Assembly: GCA_008704415.1 (NCBI GenBank)
Contig: VXIS01000181.1
Span: 31,298 to 95,297 of the forward strand
From: Sphaerosporella brunnea
Taxonomy: Eukaryota > Ascomycota > Pezizomycetes > Pezizales > Pyronemataceae
Reading direction: 5' to 3'
Length of the DNA stretch: 64,000 bases
The position numbers and the translations under genes are program-made. Shown here piece after piece: positions 33,795 to 45,212 of this stretch. Position 1 is the first letter of the stretch. Each line of letters starts with the position of its first letter. The notes under the pieces were generated by a model, which had not been told where the DNA came from, did no database searches, and saw nothing but the letters and a program-made list of their open reading frames with translations.

Positions 33795-36700
33795 ATGGAG
33801 CGCCCGCCAGGCTACTCTGCTCCTCCCGGCTACGACGAGGATGACGATGCCAGTGCGCCGCTGTATTCAGGCTCAGGACAGAGCCAGCGGCTGCTTCCAG
33901 ATGAGCCGACATACAGAACGTTTGTCTCTCCGTCACACTTTGCGCGACAGCTATCCGTGCTGATGCTGTGATTTCTCAGGCCCAATGTTCTGCAGCGCAC
34001 TTACCAGCCACTCGCGACCAACATGCCTTCGGTGTCCGACCTCTCCGCACGATTCGAACAGATGAGCAATGCGTCCAGCGACCTCGGATATCGTCAGTCG
34101 CCCGTGCTCACTGGGTATGCTCCCTCAGCGCGCCGGGACTACGCGCCGTCGCCTTCACCGTCCCCTGCGCGCTTCCATGAGCGTACCGGCAGCTCTCCAC
34201 AGTTCCGTTCCTACTCGCCCGCGACCACTCGTACGGAAAGTAGGATGTACGCGCCTTCGTCCCAAGGCGGTGGCATCGACACCGAACCTCCAATGCAATA
34301 TCCGGCGTCTTCGGCTACCCGCAGTAATCTGGATCCGTATGAACAGGCGTCGGTTGGAGGCAGCAATTTTGAGCCGGCCGGCTCTTGGGCGCCTTCTCGA
34401 CAGAGCGCTCGTGACTACGAGAACTGGCATCGACCACCACCTCAATCGATGTCCTACGAGCCAACAGACCTGAACGGGGGACCACGCCCTGGAACAGCCT
34501 CTAGCATGCGAAGCAGGCTTCGGAGCAAAAGTGCGGCCTCCGTAACTTCTTCTCGCCGACCGCTTCCGCCAGCGCCATACCGGAACTCTGTTCAGAGCGA
34601 GAAAACAGTGGTACCGATGGACCAGGACTATGGCTACACTGATGACGACGATTCCGCTTATGCGCCTAGGCGGGCATCATTGGATCTAAGTGAACGGACG
34701 CAATCCTTCTCGCAGGCTTCCTTTTCGGCGAATTCATTCTCAGCCAAATCGCTCGAATCGGATCTTACTGCTCGCAATGGGTCTGACGAGCCTGACGACG
34801 AAGAATTGGATCCCGAGAAGGCTGCTGCGGGTCGCCTAACTCGTGCTAAAGGAGAGCATTTTGGACCGGCACCCCAAGCGCCACAGGCCAGGAGAGGATT
34901 GAACCGACAGGCGCTCATGACCAAGAAGATGGTCAAACTGATCAACGGTGAACTGATCCTGGACTGTAAGATTCCGACAATTTTGTATTCTTTCCTGCCT
35001 CGCCGGGATGCGAAAGAGTTCACTCACATGCGGTACACCGCTGTTACCTGCGATCCCGATGATTTCGTAAAACGCGGATACATGCTGCGCCAAAACATGG
35101 ATCCTACCCGGAGGGAGACGGAGTTATTCATTTGCATCACCATGTACAATGAAGACGAGCAGTGCTTCACCAGAACAATGCACGGTGTGATGAGGAACAT
35201 TGCTCATTTCTGCTCACGCACTAAGTCCAGGACCTGGGGTAAGGACGGATGGCACAAGATCGTGGTATGTATCATTGCGGACGGACGAAAGAAGGTGCAC
35301 CCGCGAGTCCTCGATGCTCTGGCAGCATTGGGTGTCTACCAAGCTGGTATCGCCAAGAACTTAGTCAATGGCCGTCCTGTCACGGCGCATGTGTATGAAT
35401 ACACCACGCAGGTATCACTCGACTCAGACCTTAAGTTCAAGGGCGCCGAGAAGGGCATCGTTCCAGTGCAGATGATCTTCTGCCTCAAGGAACAAAACGC
35501 GAAGAAGCTGAACTCTCACCGTTGGTTCTTCAACGCCTTCGGAGCTTCTCTTTCGCCTAACGTCTGTATTCTTCTTGATGTTGGAACCAAGCCAGGAAAC
35601 GACAGTTTGTACCACTTGTGGAAGGCCTTCGACAGAGATTCCGAAGTTGGAGGCGCTTGTGGAGAGATCAAAGCCATGAAAGGAAGGGGAGGGGTCGGTC
35701 TATTGAGTCCTCTCGTCGCGTCCCAGAATTTCGAGTACAAGATGTCCAACATCCTCGATAAGCCTCTGGAATCGGTGTTTGGCTACATTACTGTGCTTCC
35801 CGGTGCGCTGTCTGCATACCGTTACCACGCACTTCAAAACGATGAAAATAACTGTGGACCACTGGCGCAGTATTTCAAGGGAGAGACGCTGCACGGCAAC
35901 GACGCAGATGTTTTCACCGCAAACATGTACCTCGCAGAGGACCGAATCTTGTGTTGGGAGCTGGTAGCGAAGAAGTCCGAACGGTGGGTGCTGAAGTACG
36001 TAAGGAGTGCCACCGGTGAGACGGATGTGCCGGATTCTGTCCCGGAGTTCGTGTCCCAGCGACGGAGATGGCTAAACGGTGCTTTCTTCGCCGCGCTGTA
36101 CTCGCTCGTCCATTTTAAGCAAGTTTGGGCGACGGACCACACGGTGCTTCGGAAAGTGCTGTTGCACCTGGAGTTTATCTACCAGTTCATCAGCTTGTTG
36201 TTCACCTTCTTCTCTTTGGTGGGTACCTTTTATGCCTTGCCGACCGGAGAGTTATGCTGATGGCAAGGACAGGCCAATTTCTATCTCATGTTCTACTTCA
36301 TTGCCGGATCCCTATCGGACGCGAGGCTCGACCCCTTTGGCCACGGCTGGGGCGGCCGCATCTTCGTCGCTCTGCGCTTTCTCTGCGTCCTATTGATCTG
36401 CACGCAGTTTATCCTGTGTATGGGTAACCGTCCTCAGGGAGCAAAGAGGATGTTCACAACATCAATGGTTCTATATGCTGTGATTATGGCCTACACAACT
36501 TTCTGCAGCTGTTATATCGTCATTAAGTCCTTCACCGGCAGCATTGGCGGACAAAAAACCGAGCTCAAGCTTGGAAACAACCTGTTCACCAACCTGATTG
36601 TCTCCACGGGCTCTACCATCGGTGTTTACTTCCTTATGAGCTTCCTCTATTTCGATCCCTGGCACATGTTCACCTCATCGTTCCAGTATTTCATGATGCT

Positions 36701-37326
36701 GCCCAGCTATATCTGTACCCTCCAAGTGTACGCCTTCTGCAACACCCACGACGTGTCCTGGGGTACGAAGGGTGACAACACGATGAGCGTTGATCTCGGA
36801 GCCGCTGTTGCGACGAAAAACGGCGCGGTCGAGCTGGAGATGCCGAGCGAGCAGCTGGATATCGATAGTGGTTACGACGAGGCACTGCGGAACCTCCGTG
36901 ACCGTCTAGAGGTCGAGAAAACTCCTATCACCGAGGAACAGATCAAGGAGGACTACTACCGTGCAGTCAGAACTTATGTCGTCGTCGTGTGGATGGTCGC
37001 CAATGCCGTGCTGGCTATGATTGTTACCGAGGTCTACGGCATTAACGATGTTGGAGGCAACGGATACTTGAAGTGTAAGCTCCCCTCCCACCTCCTCCAC
37101 CAAGGTAGAAGCTGATGGGTATGAAGTCACCCTCTGGTCCATCGCCGTCCTAGCGCTGTACCGTATGATAGGATCAACAGCATACCTGGTCATCCAGGGT
37201 ATCCACGGCTTCGTCGAGGGCAAGGTTAAACTAGAGCCTGAGCGGATTAAGGAGAGGTGGACACAGCCTGCATGGCGGCGGCGGTTAGGACTCAGGGGTC
37301 CCGGCGCAATCACCAGTAAAGTTTAG
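33795..37326 (+). CDS. Chitin synthase, class III type, 1121 aa
   Basis: Four exons: 33795-33919, 33980-36218, 36273-37074 and 37127-37326. The total is 3366 nt, or 1121 aa, all phases consistent, with introns of 60, 54 and 52 nt. The first 270 residues are a Pro/Ser-rich disordered cytosolic tail. The glycosyltransferase core follows: [22 protein letters not shown] (UDP-GlcNAc site), [10 protein letters not shown], then EDRILCWEL and the hallmark QRRRWLNG. Several membrane helices follow ([34 protein letters not shown], and others), with [12 protein letters not shown] between them, and a last pair near the C-terminus. Such enzymes polymerise GlcNAc at the plasma membrane for the hyphal wall. 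Class III is inferred from the ANFYLMFYF and MGNRPQGAK blocks. The long N-terminal tail may reflect regulation by phosphorylation. Confidence 0.93.
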
Positions 37327-38052
37327 GGACCCGAGACTGTGTGATGACCCTATGATTGGCAGGCCCTTTTTTTCTTTTCTTTTTCCTTTGTTGGGACGGC
37401 GGTATGATAATGATTTTTGGGCTTTTATGTTTTTTTTATTTTTTTTATTTTTTCCTTTTGCGTGCTTCTTTGGTTGGAGGCGTGGATTTTGCACATGAGT
37501 TTTTGAGCGGTGGATTTGTTATATACCTGTTTCTTCTTTCCTTCTTTCTTTGGTTCTTACGTTGTGACGGTTGTGGTCCCGAGCATAGTGCTAGGGTATG
37601 TATGATGAGGGTGAAAAGGTCACGATGGGGGGCGGGCGGCTGGGGGTTTGTTTCTGGGGAGTTTATGGCTTGACCAATGGATCGGGATTGGGTTTGACTG
37701 GATGTAAATGTATGTAGACGACTGACTGATGGATAATGAAAAAGCCGGACTGTGAAAAAAAATAAAAAAATAATCGAGTGCTGTACAGTGACTTGGAGGT
37801 CATATTGCGAGTGAGAAGTTGTGCAACACAATGTGGCTTTGCCGGAGGAAGAGCAGGGAGAAGGAGGGGATAAATTAAGCTTCCGGGGATTAAGCGCATG
37901 TCAACATTACGCCATATGCGTCCGTGGAGGTTGTGACATCATCCAGGCCGATCGTAGGGATATCCGCTATTGACAGCTGTGTATAAAAAACTATCCCTCA
38001 CCATCTCAATAAAATCCGGCTCCAAGTTCCCACTGCTACAAACCCACAAACC
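37327..38052. other. Spacer and enolase promoter
   Basis: Holds the T-rich chitin synthase 3' flank. The element gtataaaaaa at 37981-37990, some 70 bases before the enolase ATG, is a good TATA box and is followed by a pyrimidine-rich leader. Confidence 0.6.
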
Positions 38053-39514
38053 ATGATCCGCACCATCCACGCCTCGCAGCGCCTCGATTCCCGCGGCCAC
38101 CCAACGGTGCAAGTCCGCCTCACCACCTCAGCGGGGGTCTTCGCCTCCCTCGTCCCCTCCGGCGCCTCCAAGGGCGCCTACGAAGCGCACGAGCTGCGGG
38201 ACCAAAACCCGCACGAATTCCACGGCCTCGGGGTGCTGCGCGCGGTAAACAACGTCAACGACGTCATCGCGCCGGCTCTCATCGCGCGCAACTTCGACTG
38301 CAGCACGGACCTAGCACGGATCGACGCTTTCCTCGATTCGCTGGACGGGAGCGCCGACAAGTCGCGGCTGGGCGCAAACGCGATACTGGGAGTCAGCATG
38401 GCGGCCGCGAGAGCCGGCGCCGCCGAGCTGGGAGTGCCGCTGTATGAGTTTTTGAGACGCCAGGCGGAGGCTATCAGGCCGTACATCCTGCCCGTGCCGT
38501 TCTTTAACGTCGTCAATGGCGGCGTCCATGCCGGGAACACCCTGCCGTTCCAGGAGTTTATGATTGCGCCCGTTGCGGCGCAGACGATGCAGGTCGCGGT
38601 GCAGTGGGGCGCCGAGGTTTATATGGAGTTGAAAAAGGTCGTGAAGGAGAGGTATGGTGGGCAAGGTCGGTTTTCGGAAGAAGGCGGGGGGGGATATTGG
38701 TGCGAGAAAGGCTGATGAGGTGGTAGCGACTGGTGTTGGTGATGAGGGCGGGTTTGCACCTCCGGTTTCCGAGGCACATGAGGTGCTGGAATTACTCGCC
38801 ACGGCGGTCAACAACTGCGGACACACGGGCAAATTCGAGTTTGCGATCGATGCCGCAGCGACCGAGTTTTATCGGCCAGAAGAAGGGGTCTACGACCTCG
38901 GATTCAAATCCGGCCGGCCGCGGATCGTGTCCAAAGAGAGTCTCCGCGAGCTCTACAAAGACCTGATAACGAAATATCCGATACGTTTGATCGAAGACCC
39001 GTTCGCACAGGACGACTGGGACAGCTGGGCCCAGTTCCACGAGGAAACCAAGATCGAGATTGTGGGCGATGATTTGCTCGCCACGAATATTGAGCGGATT
39101 AAAGTTGCCGTGGAGAAGAAGGCTTGCAATGCCCTCCTGCTGAAGCTGAATCAGATTGGCACTGTGACGGAAGCAATGAATGCGTACGCCCCCTCCCCCC
39201 CCTTTTGCCCCATTGTAGGAGAATGGAGGGAGATCTGATATGTTGTACATAGTGCTAAATCCTCGTTCGATAACGGCTGGAGCGTGTTTGTGAGCCATCG
39301 CAGCGGCGAGACGACAGATGACTTCATCGCGGACCTGGCCGTGGCGTTACGGACGGGCCATCTCAAGGCCGGCGCGCCCTGCCGCGGGGAGAGAGTCGTA
39401 AAGTACAACCGGCTTTTGGATATCGAGGAGGAGCTGCATTCGCAGGGGGGTCTGACAATGACGCATTATGCGGGGGCCAAATATCGGAGCATGGACATCT
39501 TTGGTGGGTTGTAA
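38053..39514 (+). CDS. Enolase (divergent paralogue), 440 aa
   Basis: Three exons: 38053-38656, 38727-39183 and 39253-39514. The total is 1323 nt, or 440 aa, close to the family length of about 436-438. Enolase interconverts 2-phosphoglycerate and phosphoenolpyruvate. Visible features are [11 protein letters not shown], the mobile loop [32 protein letters not shown] with the active His, the GDEGGFAP Glu, [13 protein letters not shown] and VGDDLLATN for Mg binding, the KLNQIGT Lys, SHRSGET and [16 protein letters not shown]. All main catalytic residues appear present. The loop Lys replaces the usual Thr, and the spacing before GDEGG is short. The intron at 38657-38726 (GTGGGC donor, CTGAT branch, GTAG acceptor) was chosen over two alternatives because it leaves [11 protein letters not shown]. 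Exon 1 is very GC-rich. It is probably a secondary enolase beside a normal housekeeping copy elsewhere. Confidence 0.88.
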
Positions 39515-40041
39515 ATTACAGTATCTACTCTGCAAGTAGATAGATATACGCTATCTATATCGCAAAATACGGAAACAGGAAATGATGAGAGCTATCTATG
39601 CACCCGCTGGATACGGATGCAGAGGATCATGCCTCGCATCCACAGTGATCATAGACGTCCGTCCCCTCGCAATCCTTTCGTCGCGTAACACTTTTGCCGC
39701 GATCATCAGGTACCAGTCCCTATCAGCTCCAAGTCCTCGTCGCCACTCGCACAACCGTAAACACCAGCACCGGCATCGCCACCATCCGCGGGACTCTATC
39801 AGCCCTACCCTTCCCAGCACATACCCGCCGCAGCCGAGAGCATGGCACAGCGCAAGAAGATGGAGTACGTAGGCTTTAGACGGCAGACAGAGGTCGAGGA
39901 GGGCGAAGAAGATGCTGGCGGCGACTGTTGTTAAATACAGCCTTGCGGCGGGGGAGGCGGGTGGTTGTATCGTGCATCGAGCGCCTGCGCGCTTGATTGG
40001 TGTTGGTTTTGCCGCAAGGGGTGTGGTTGACTCGAGTTATG
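39515..40041. other. Spacer after enolase
   Basis: No gene is supported; short open frames only. Confidence 0.4.
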
Positions 40042-40520
40042 TACCGTATTCTTTCGGTGCCACGAGAATTGCCGGAAACATGACAGCTCCGGCGGATATT
40101 AATTGACGGCCAAGTCTGCGGAGAGAAGGAGACAGCACTAAGGGCCGACAAGAAATTATATGCGAGTAAAAATGTGGAAATCCTCAGACCCCGTGCGCAG
40201 CTAAAACCCCCAGGACAATTCCCTACTTGCTTTCCCCGCTTCCCCGTCGCCTTTCCCTTGTTCTTGTGCTTTATGCGGGTATCACGGGCTTCTCACACCC
40301 GATCGCGGTATGGTTGAGGACACCTATGTGCTCAAACGCTGATTCTCACGGCCGCCTTGTGTCTCCGTTGTGATCACGATGTCTCCATTGCCCGCTGCTC
40401 CTGGCCATCAATTTAGTAAGATTTGCCGGAGCTGTCACATTTCCACACATAACACGTTTGCTACTTAGAAGAAAGTAGCTCCGGCGCCGGCAATTCTCAT
40501 CGTGCCGGAAGAATACGGTA
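40042..40520. repeat. Long imperfect inverted repeat (foldback element)
   Basis: The left arm 40042-40106 (taccgtattctttcggtgcc, then gagaattgccgg and acagctccggc) is matched in reverse by the right arm 40408-40520. The right arm carries an extra block of about 45 bases inside. The outermost bases are taccgtattc on the left and gaatacggta on the right. The central 300 bases have no frame of note. Size and structure suggest a MITE-like DNA element; no clear target duplication was found. Confidence 0.65.
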
Positions 40521-41127
40521 ATGTTTCCACTGGGTGTGAATACCTAGCATTGTACAGCCCAAGTAGCGCGGCGGGAGTTTGAGAATACCATCCCCGTAAG
40601 CGAAACAGCCAGCCTGCGGTTACGCCGTTATATTACCTATGCGAGGTGAAGGAGAATTCTCATGGCTTAATCTTGAACTTATTCCTCAGGCTTTTACGTT
40701 GCTTCGGCTAATCAGAATTTGGCGCTCGGCTGCGGTATCTATCTAGTGCTCCCTGGCCAAAATAGGGTGGATTTTTTGGCCATGAAATCGGCACGGGCAG
40801 TTCAGTGTCGAGTTTCGAGAACTTGCCTTCACCGCAGAAAAAAAAAAACTCAACCAGCGGCGGGTTTCAACTGGTGATGCTTCCGCTTGCTTGGGAGGTG
40901 CCAGTGTGAAGGGAGGGATGAGCCGACATTTGTATGCTGGCCATTTCGTACGAAGAGTGTTCGTTTCCTGTAGGCCTGACTTGTCGTTAATTTCGATATA
41001 GAGGAGCATACATACTAGCAGTCACGGAAAACAAGGACTTACCAAGCGTGAGCTTAGGTTTATATGCGTTATCCGGAGGTACAAATAAATCGGCAAAAAA
41101 AAAAGAAAAAAAAATAGATGCTTCATC
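40521..41127. other. Spacer with pol III terminator
   Basis: No gene. The A-rich stretch 41095-41114 reads as long T runs on the minus strand just behind the tRNA and is its probable terminator. Confidence 0.5.
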
Positions 41128-41199
41128 AGCTCCGACCCGGACTTGAACCGGGGATCTCTTCATTACTAGTGAAGCGCTTTACCGCTAAGCCACCAGAGC
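41128..41199 (-). tRNA. tRNA-Thr (anticodon AGT)
   Basis: On the minus strand the 72-nt gene folds completely: acceptor GCTCTGG paired with TCGGAGC, a D arm (GCTTAGCGGTAAAGC), anticodon stem CTTCA/TGAAG with loop CTAGTAA, and T arm CCCGG TTCAAGT CCGGG. It has no intron. Internal promoter A box TGGCTTAGCGG and B box GGTTCAAGTCC are present. It is identical base for base to the copy at 45141-45212 in the opposite orientation. Confidence 0.96.
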
Positions 41200-41782
41200 T
41201 GGGTATAATTCAACTCCAAAATATCAGTTTTGGAGTACTCATGCACTTTGATTTGGGTGATGGCGCATCCCACAGTGCCTGTCATGATACATCATGGCGC
41301 AGGCCAAACAGGCGGCCTGAAAGCTTGTTCCCCGATTCCAGCACCAAAAATCGCCATAGGCTGATTGTTAGTCGAACCCAGAGGCATTCGGGAAGGCTTA
41401 TAGTCTTTAGGCTTTTGGATTGGCCGGTCAGGCAGAGCCGGTAACAAAATACACCAGAGCCTTACTGTAGAAAAAGAGTGTGAAGTCACCAACTGTGCCT
41501 GGGATAAATCAAAGCTGGGCCTGTTGAAAACCCACTGGCCTGGACCCGATGGCCAACCGCTTCAGGACTCCGAGGAATCTCAATCATCCGATCCAAGGTG
41601 GGGATCTGCAGACGGCCCTTTTCAATCAAAACCTCTTGCGGAATCAGATGGAAACTTAAAGGGTAACTGGGCGGGGGGCCACTCGGCGGAAGCAGAGTGA
41701 ATGGCATGCTGCAACAGCGGGACAAACCCAAGTTCGTCATTTAACACGGTCTTTCACTAGTACCAATTCTTGCTTTGTGGCA
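41200..41782. other. Spacer with repeat relics
   Basis: No gene. ggaaggcttatagtctttag at about 41391-41410 matches a stretch at 17389 with few changes and forms a short hairpin. Confidence 0.4.
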
Positions 41783-42057
41783 GCAGTGTTCCCAGTAGCC
41801 AGCCGGGAGAGCCCGGACTGGGCCGGCCTTGACTTCAAGGCTTCGAGTGATTTCCAGTGAGGCCGGGCGGCAACCCCCCGCTCGCTGACAGGTAGGGCTT
41901 CCACAACCCTCGGGCTCCCCAGCGAACCCAGGCCGCTGCTAGTCCGAGTCCGCACACCCTAAACTGGAGGGAAGATGGGCTGCCAGCCGGCAGGCCTTTT
42001 TAATCAGCCGACGCAGCCCACACGCAGCCGGCCGGCTGGCTGGCTATTGGGAACACT
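41783..42057. mobile_element. hAT-like MITE, about 275 bp
   Basis: The element has terminal inverted repeats: left agtgttcccagtagccagcc, right the reverse complement of agtgttcccaatagccagcc, with one mismatch in 20. Identical ctttgtggca lies at 41773-41782 and 42056-42065, consistent with an 8-bp duplication (ttgtggca) plus shared end bases. There is no transposase frame. The CAGTG-type end and 8-bp duplication fit the hAT superfamily. Related pieces lie at 13660-14033, 16654-16730, about 42890-42985 and 53745-53826. Confidence 0.75.
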
Positions 42058-43329
42058 TTGTGGCATGGCCAGGCCGCCCAGGCGTTGGGTAGAGCTACTG
42101 AAACCCTTGATCGAACCTACCGGAGAGGCTTTGTGTAAACGCGAAGGTTAAGGCGGCGTCGAGGTCTGCCTGACTGTCATGGGCGCGGCGTCAAAACACC
42201 AACCAACCGACGAAAGCTGAAAACACAAACCGAGTGTTTTGAAGGGTCCGTTAAAGCAGAAGCAGTACAGCAGCGCGAAATTTTGGAGCTTATTCCGGCC
42301 GGAACTCTATCTGCACTCTCTTTGACTCTTTCCTTTCGCTATTCCCTTCCCGCGGCTGTAGCGGTTGGTACCCGATTAATCGCGCCTCCCAACGTTCAGC
42401 AGAACAAGCTCCGTTCAGCGATGAAGAGACAGGGCGGCGTTGTTAGGCCTCACTGGCCCTACTTGTCGGCCCACTACGCAAATGACCTGTTGCATTCTTC
42501 GGCCGTGGGATTGCTAGACTTCTCCTTCAGCTACAACGTTACTAGCGACAAAGACGGGGCTGAACACGCGGGGCTAGACTTTGGCGAGCCCAAGTTTGCT
42601 ACCGTGATCGCGTACATGGGCTTCCTTCAGGTCACCAAGGATGTCACCGACGATGCCGTCTAGCTGCATGTCATGGCCTTGACTGAGCATGTTTTTGGAC
42701 GCTTCAAGACCCCAATGAAGCATCGCTTGCCTCGGAAGCGCAAAACCCACCGATACTTCCATGAGTAAGGTATATATTCGTAACTACGAATCAATACAAG
42801 CAACCCCTCTGTGCGGCACCGAAGGAGGTGGAACTCGGGGTGATAACCAGTGAAGCAACAATGGCGTGGTCGTCATACACGAGTAACAGCTCATGCAGCC
42901 CACAGCCAGCGGGCCGGGCTGCGAGTTAAAACGCCAGCCCGGTTTTTGGATCAGCCCAACGCAGCCGACCCGGTTGGCCGCGTATTATCCCGGTAGTAAG
43001 GCACTTTCGCCGGCGCCGAAGTATACTGACATGTACCGTTTAGCAGACAGTGAAGCTGGATGGGAAATGTTTTGAAGCGAGCTGGAGCGCAAAGACGCGA
43101 CGTGGAAAGCCAAAAAGACGTCAATGTGACGAAGGCGCTGGGGACAAAAGGTGGAGACGGGGAAGAGCCAGCGCTCAGGCTGTCGCCGCGGTCGCCATCT
43201 CCCCGCTCTGTTTAAGGTTTTACTGACCACCACCGGTCGAGCACTGTCCAAGCACGTCGCTTCCGACTGCGTCTCACACCGCTGAACGGTACGTGTCAGT
43301 ATAATTCGGCGCCGACGCTGACAGCACCC
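42058..43329. other. Repeat-relic spacer
   Basis: No gene is supported. About 42890-42985 is a worn fragment of the hAT-like family (cagcccggtttttggatcag, cccaacgcagccgacc). The frame at 42283-42663 has no recognisable domain. Confidence 0.4.
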
Positions 43330-43970
43330 ATGACAGCCGCAGTGATGGCCCCCGCGGAACTGATGTTCACGACTCGAAGACCTCCCGTCCCGATCGAACC
43401 CTTGGGGCTAACGACTCCGACCATAGCACGGAGTCGTCTGAAGATGAAAACTACACAATTCTGACGCAGCTGGCCAAAGTCTACAAAGGCTACACTCGGG
43501 AACAACGACGCCAACTTGGGCCCAAACTTCGCGAACTTGGGTTGATAGTTGCAAAACCCGACGAGCAGCCGGCTGAGCCTGGAATGAACGACTCGGAAGA
43601 CGAAGACAGTCTTTCTGTAACCATTGGTGATTTTGCTAGAATCAAAACTGCCTGGCGAGGAGACTTCTTTGGGGATTCCATCACCGTCTTCCAGTCTGTT
43701 GTTGGCAATGCTCAGAAGAGGTTCAACCTGAACACAGACTATGCCAAGTTTATGCCCATAGTCCAGTCGTCGGTCATGGGGAAATTGAGACTGATTGATG
43801 AGTACTCGAAGTTCAGCGCAGGCGTGATATTTACCCTGCGAATCGAAATCAATCGGGATATCCGCCGGGTGACTATGAAGTGACTAATCTGCTGTGGGGC
43901 GCCGCGCCTACTGGGAACCGAAAGTCCACGGCACATGCCACGGTAGTAGGATTACTCTCTGCAGTCGCTG
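43330..43970 (+). pseudogene. Decayed P-loop-type fungal gene remnant
   Basis: One frame is open across 43340-43880 and reads DSDHSTESSEDENYTILTQL, YTREQRRQLGPKLRELGL, then MPIVQSSVMGKLRLIDEYSK. This last block resembles the QSSGMGKSRLIDE signature of large fungal P-loop proteins of unknown function. The nucleotide-binding Gly and Ser are replaced (SVMGKL instead of SGMGKS). After about 43840 the homologous reading continues one base out of frame as QSGYPPGDYEVTNLL, so a frameshift is present. The frame ends soon after. Inference: a nonfunctional 5' fragment. Confidence 0.5.
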
Positions 43971-44051
43971 AAGGTATGGGGATTTGACCTGTGATGTCGT
44001 CGGTAGTTGACCATAGTAGCTTTACTGACTGGCGCAGAGCATCTTCCGGTT

Positions 44052-44711
44052 ACCAGGTGGATTTTGTTTGTTTTAATCATAATGTATTCGGCCGCTTGCG
44101 GCCATGACATACAGAGCTACACAAGACTACCCTTTGGCTTCAAGAGCCCACAGACGGGCGTGTCTTAAGGAAAGACATAGGGGATACATAGGGAATCTGA
44201 TGTAGGAAGGTATGGGGGAGAGTACAAAGGGGAGTCGTGGGAAGCACTCAGTCTAACTCAGTACATCTCGTGGCTTCTCTGGCCACTTGCCCATATTAGT
44301 GCGTGAAAGGAAACTAAAATCGCCTCTGTGCAGCGCCGGTCCGCCATGATCCTGCTTACGGATGTGGACGTCTTTTTCCATCTCGCCGCCGTCTTTTCCT
44401 GTCTGCTCGGTGGCCGTCCCACATCTCGTCTTGCTCTCTGCTCCACCTGGCACACCTCTTGAAGTGGTGCTCTCTTGTCTGCTTCGGCTTCTTGTTGCAG
44501 AACCAGCATTTGTCGTCTGGGCGCCTGTTCGTCTAGTGCAGATATGGGGCCGTAGGGGCTTTGTTGAGCCTTAGCTGGAAATATCTCGATGCCAGGGCCT
44601 TGGGGGCTTTTGCTGCCGTGGTGTCCCACTTGTCTTTGCGTTTGTAGTAGCGCTTCTGTCTGCACCGTTGTGCGATCCATGCGTTCCTGTCCTTGGCTAC
44701 AACCAGGTGGA
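44052..44711 (-). mobile_element. 5'-truncated LINE with RT C-terminal coding remnant
   Basis: The insert 44062-44701 lies between two copies of accaggtgga (44052-44061 and 44702-44711). Read on the minus strand it begins in ORF2: ASRYFQLRLNKAPTAPYLH, an in-frame TAG, then RRPDDKCWFCNKKPKQTREH and FKRCARWSREQDEMWDGHR. This is the Cys-His finger that ends Tad1-like LINE proteins (C-x2-C...H-x3-C). ADRRCTEAI and TNMGKWPEKPRD follow in another frame, so a stop and frameshifts have accumulated. The 3' UTR and aaac tail match the copies at 10.3 and 16.0 kb. Confidence 0.85.
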
Positions 44712-45140
44712 GTTGCATACGTACTCGCTACGACACCTTTGGCCCATCCCCCGAGTATTTCTTATAGATGAACCCGCTTTTACGGTAACAATATGTATGT
44801 GGGACTACATATGGGCAATTATTGTGAGGAGAGCTGAAGCAAGCATCAGTTAGCAGACGAGCGCGCGGATTAGTCTGTACATGGCCACTTTTACCGCATA
44901 AACTCGCAAGCAAGAGGCTGGGCTAAGTCACTGCGCCATGTAGGCTCCACTTGTGGCTTCCCGTTAGCTGACTAACAGACTCCGCGCAGACGGATTTTTG
45001 CGCCCTCCTGCTCATTAGAAGGAAACCGAGGGTTTTCCGGGCTGCGAAGTGTGCAATAATATCTATTGTCTAGAGATTGTGGCAGACCCCGGACCGTGGA
45101 GTCGGTCTGAATCACTTTAATGTCGTTTCGTTGCACAACA
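44712..45140. other. Spacer before second tRNA-Thr
   Basis: No gene or recognisable repeat is seen. Confidence 0.4.
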
Positions 45141-45212
45141 GCTCTGGTGGCTTAGCGGTAAAGCGCTTCACTAGTAATGAAGAGATCCCCGGTTCAAGTC
45201 CGGGTCGGAGCT
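45141..45212 (+). tRNA. tRNA-Thr (anticodon AGT), second copy
   Basis: The same 72-nt sequence as the gene at 41128-41199, in the opposite orientation 3.9 kb away. All stems pair and the A and B boxes are intact. T runs at 45231-45234 and 45243-45251 can terminate RNA polymerase III. Identity of both genes with unrelated flanks suggests gene conversion or a recent duplication of the tRNA only. Confidence 0.96.
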
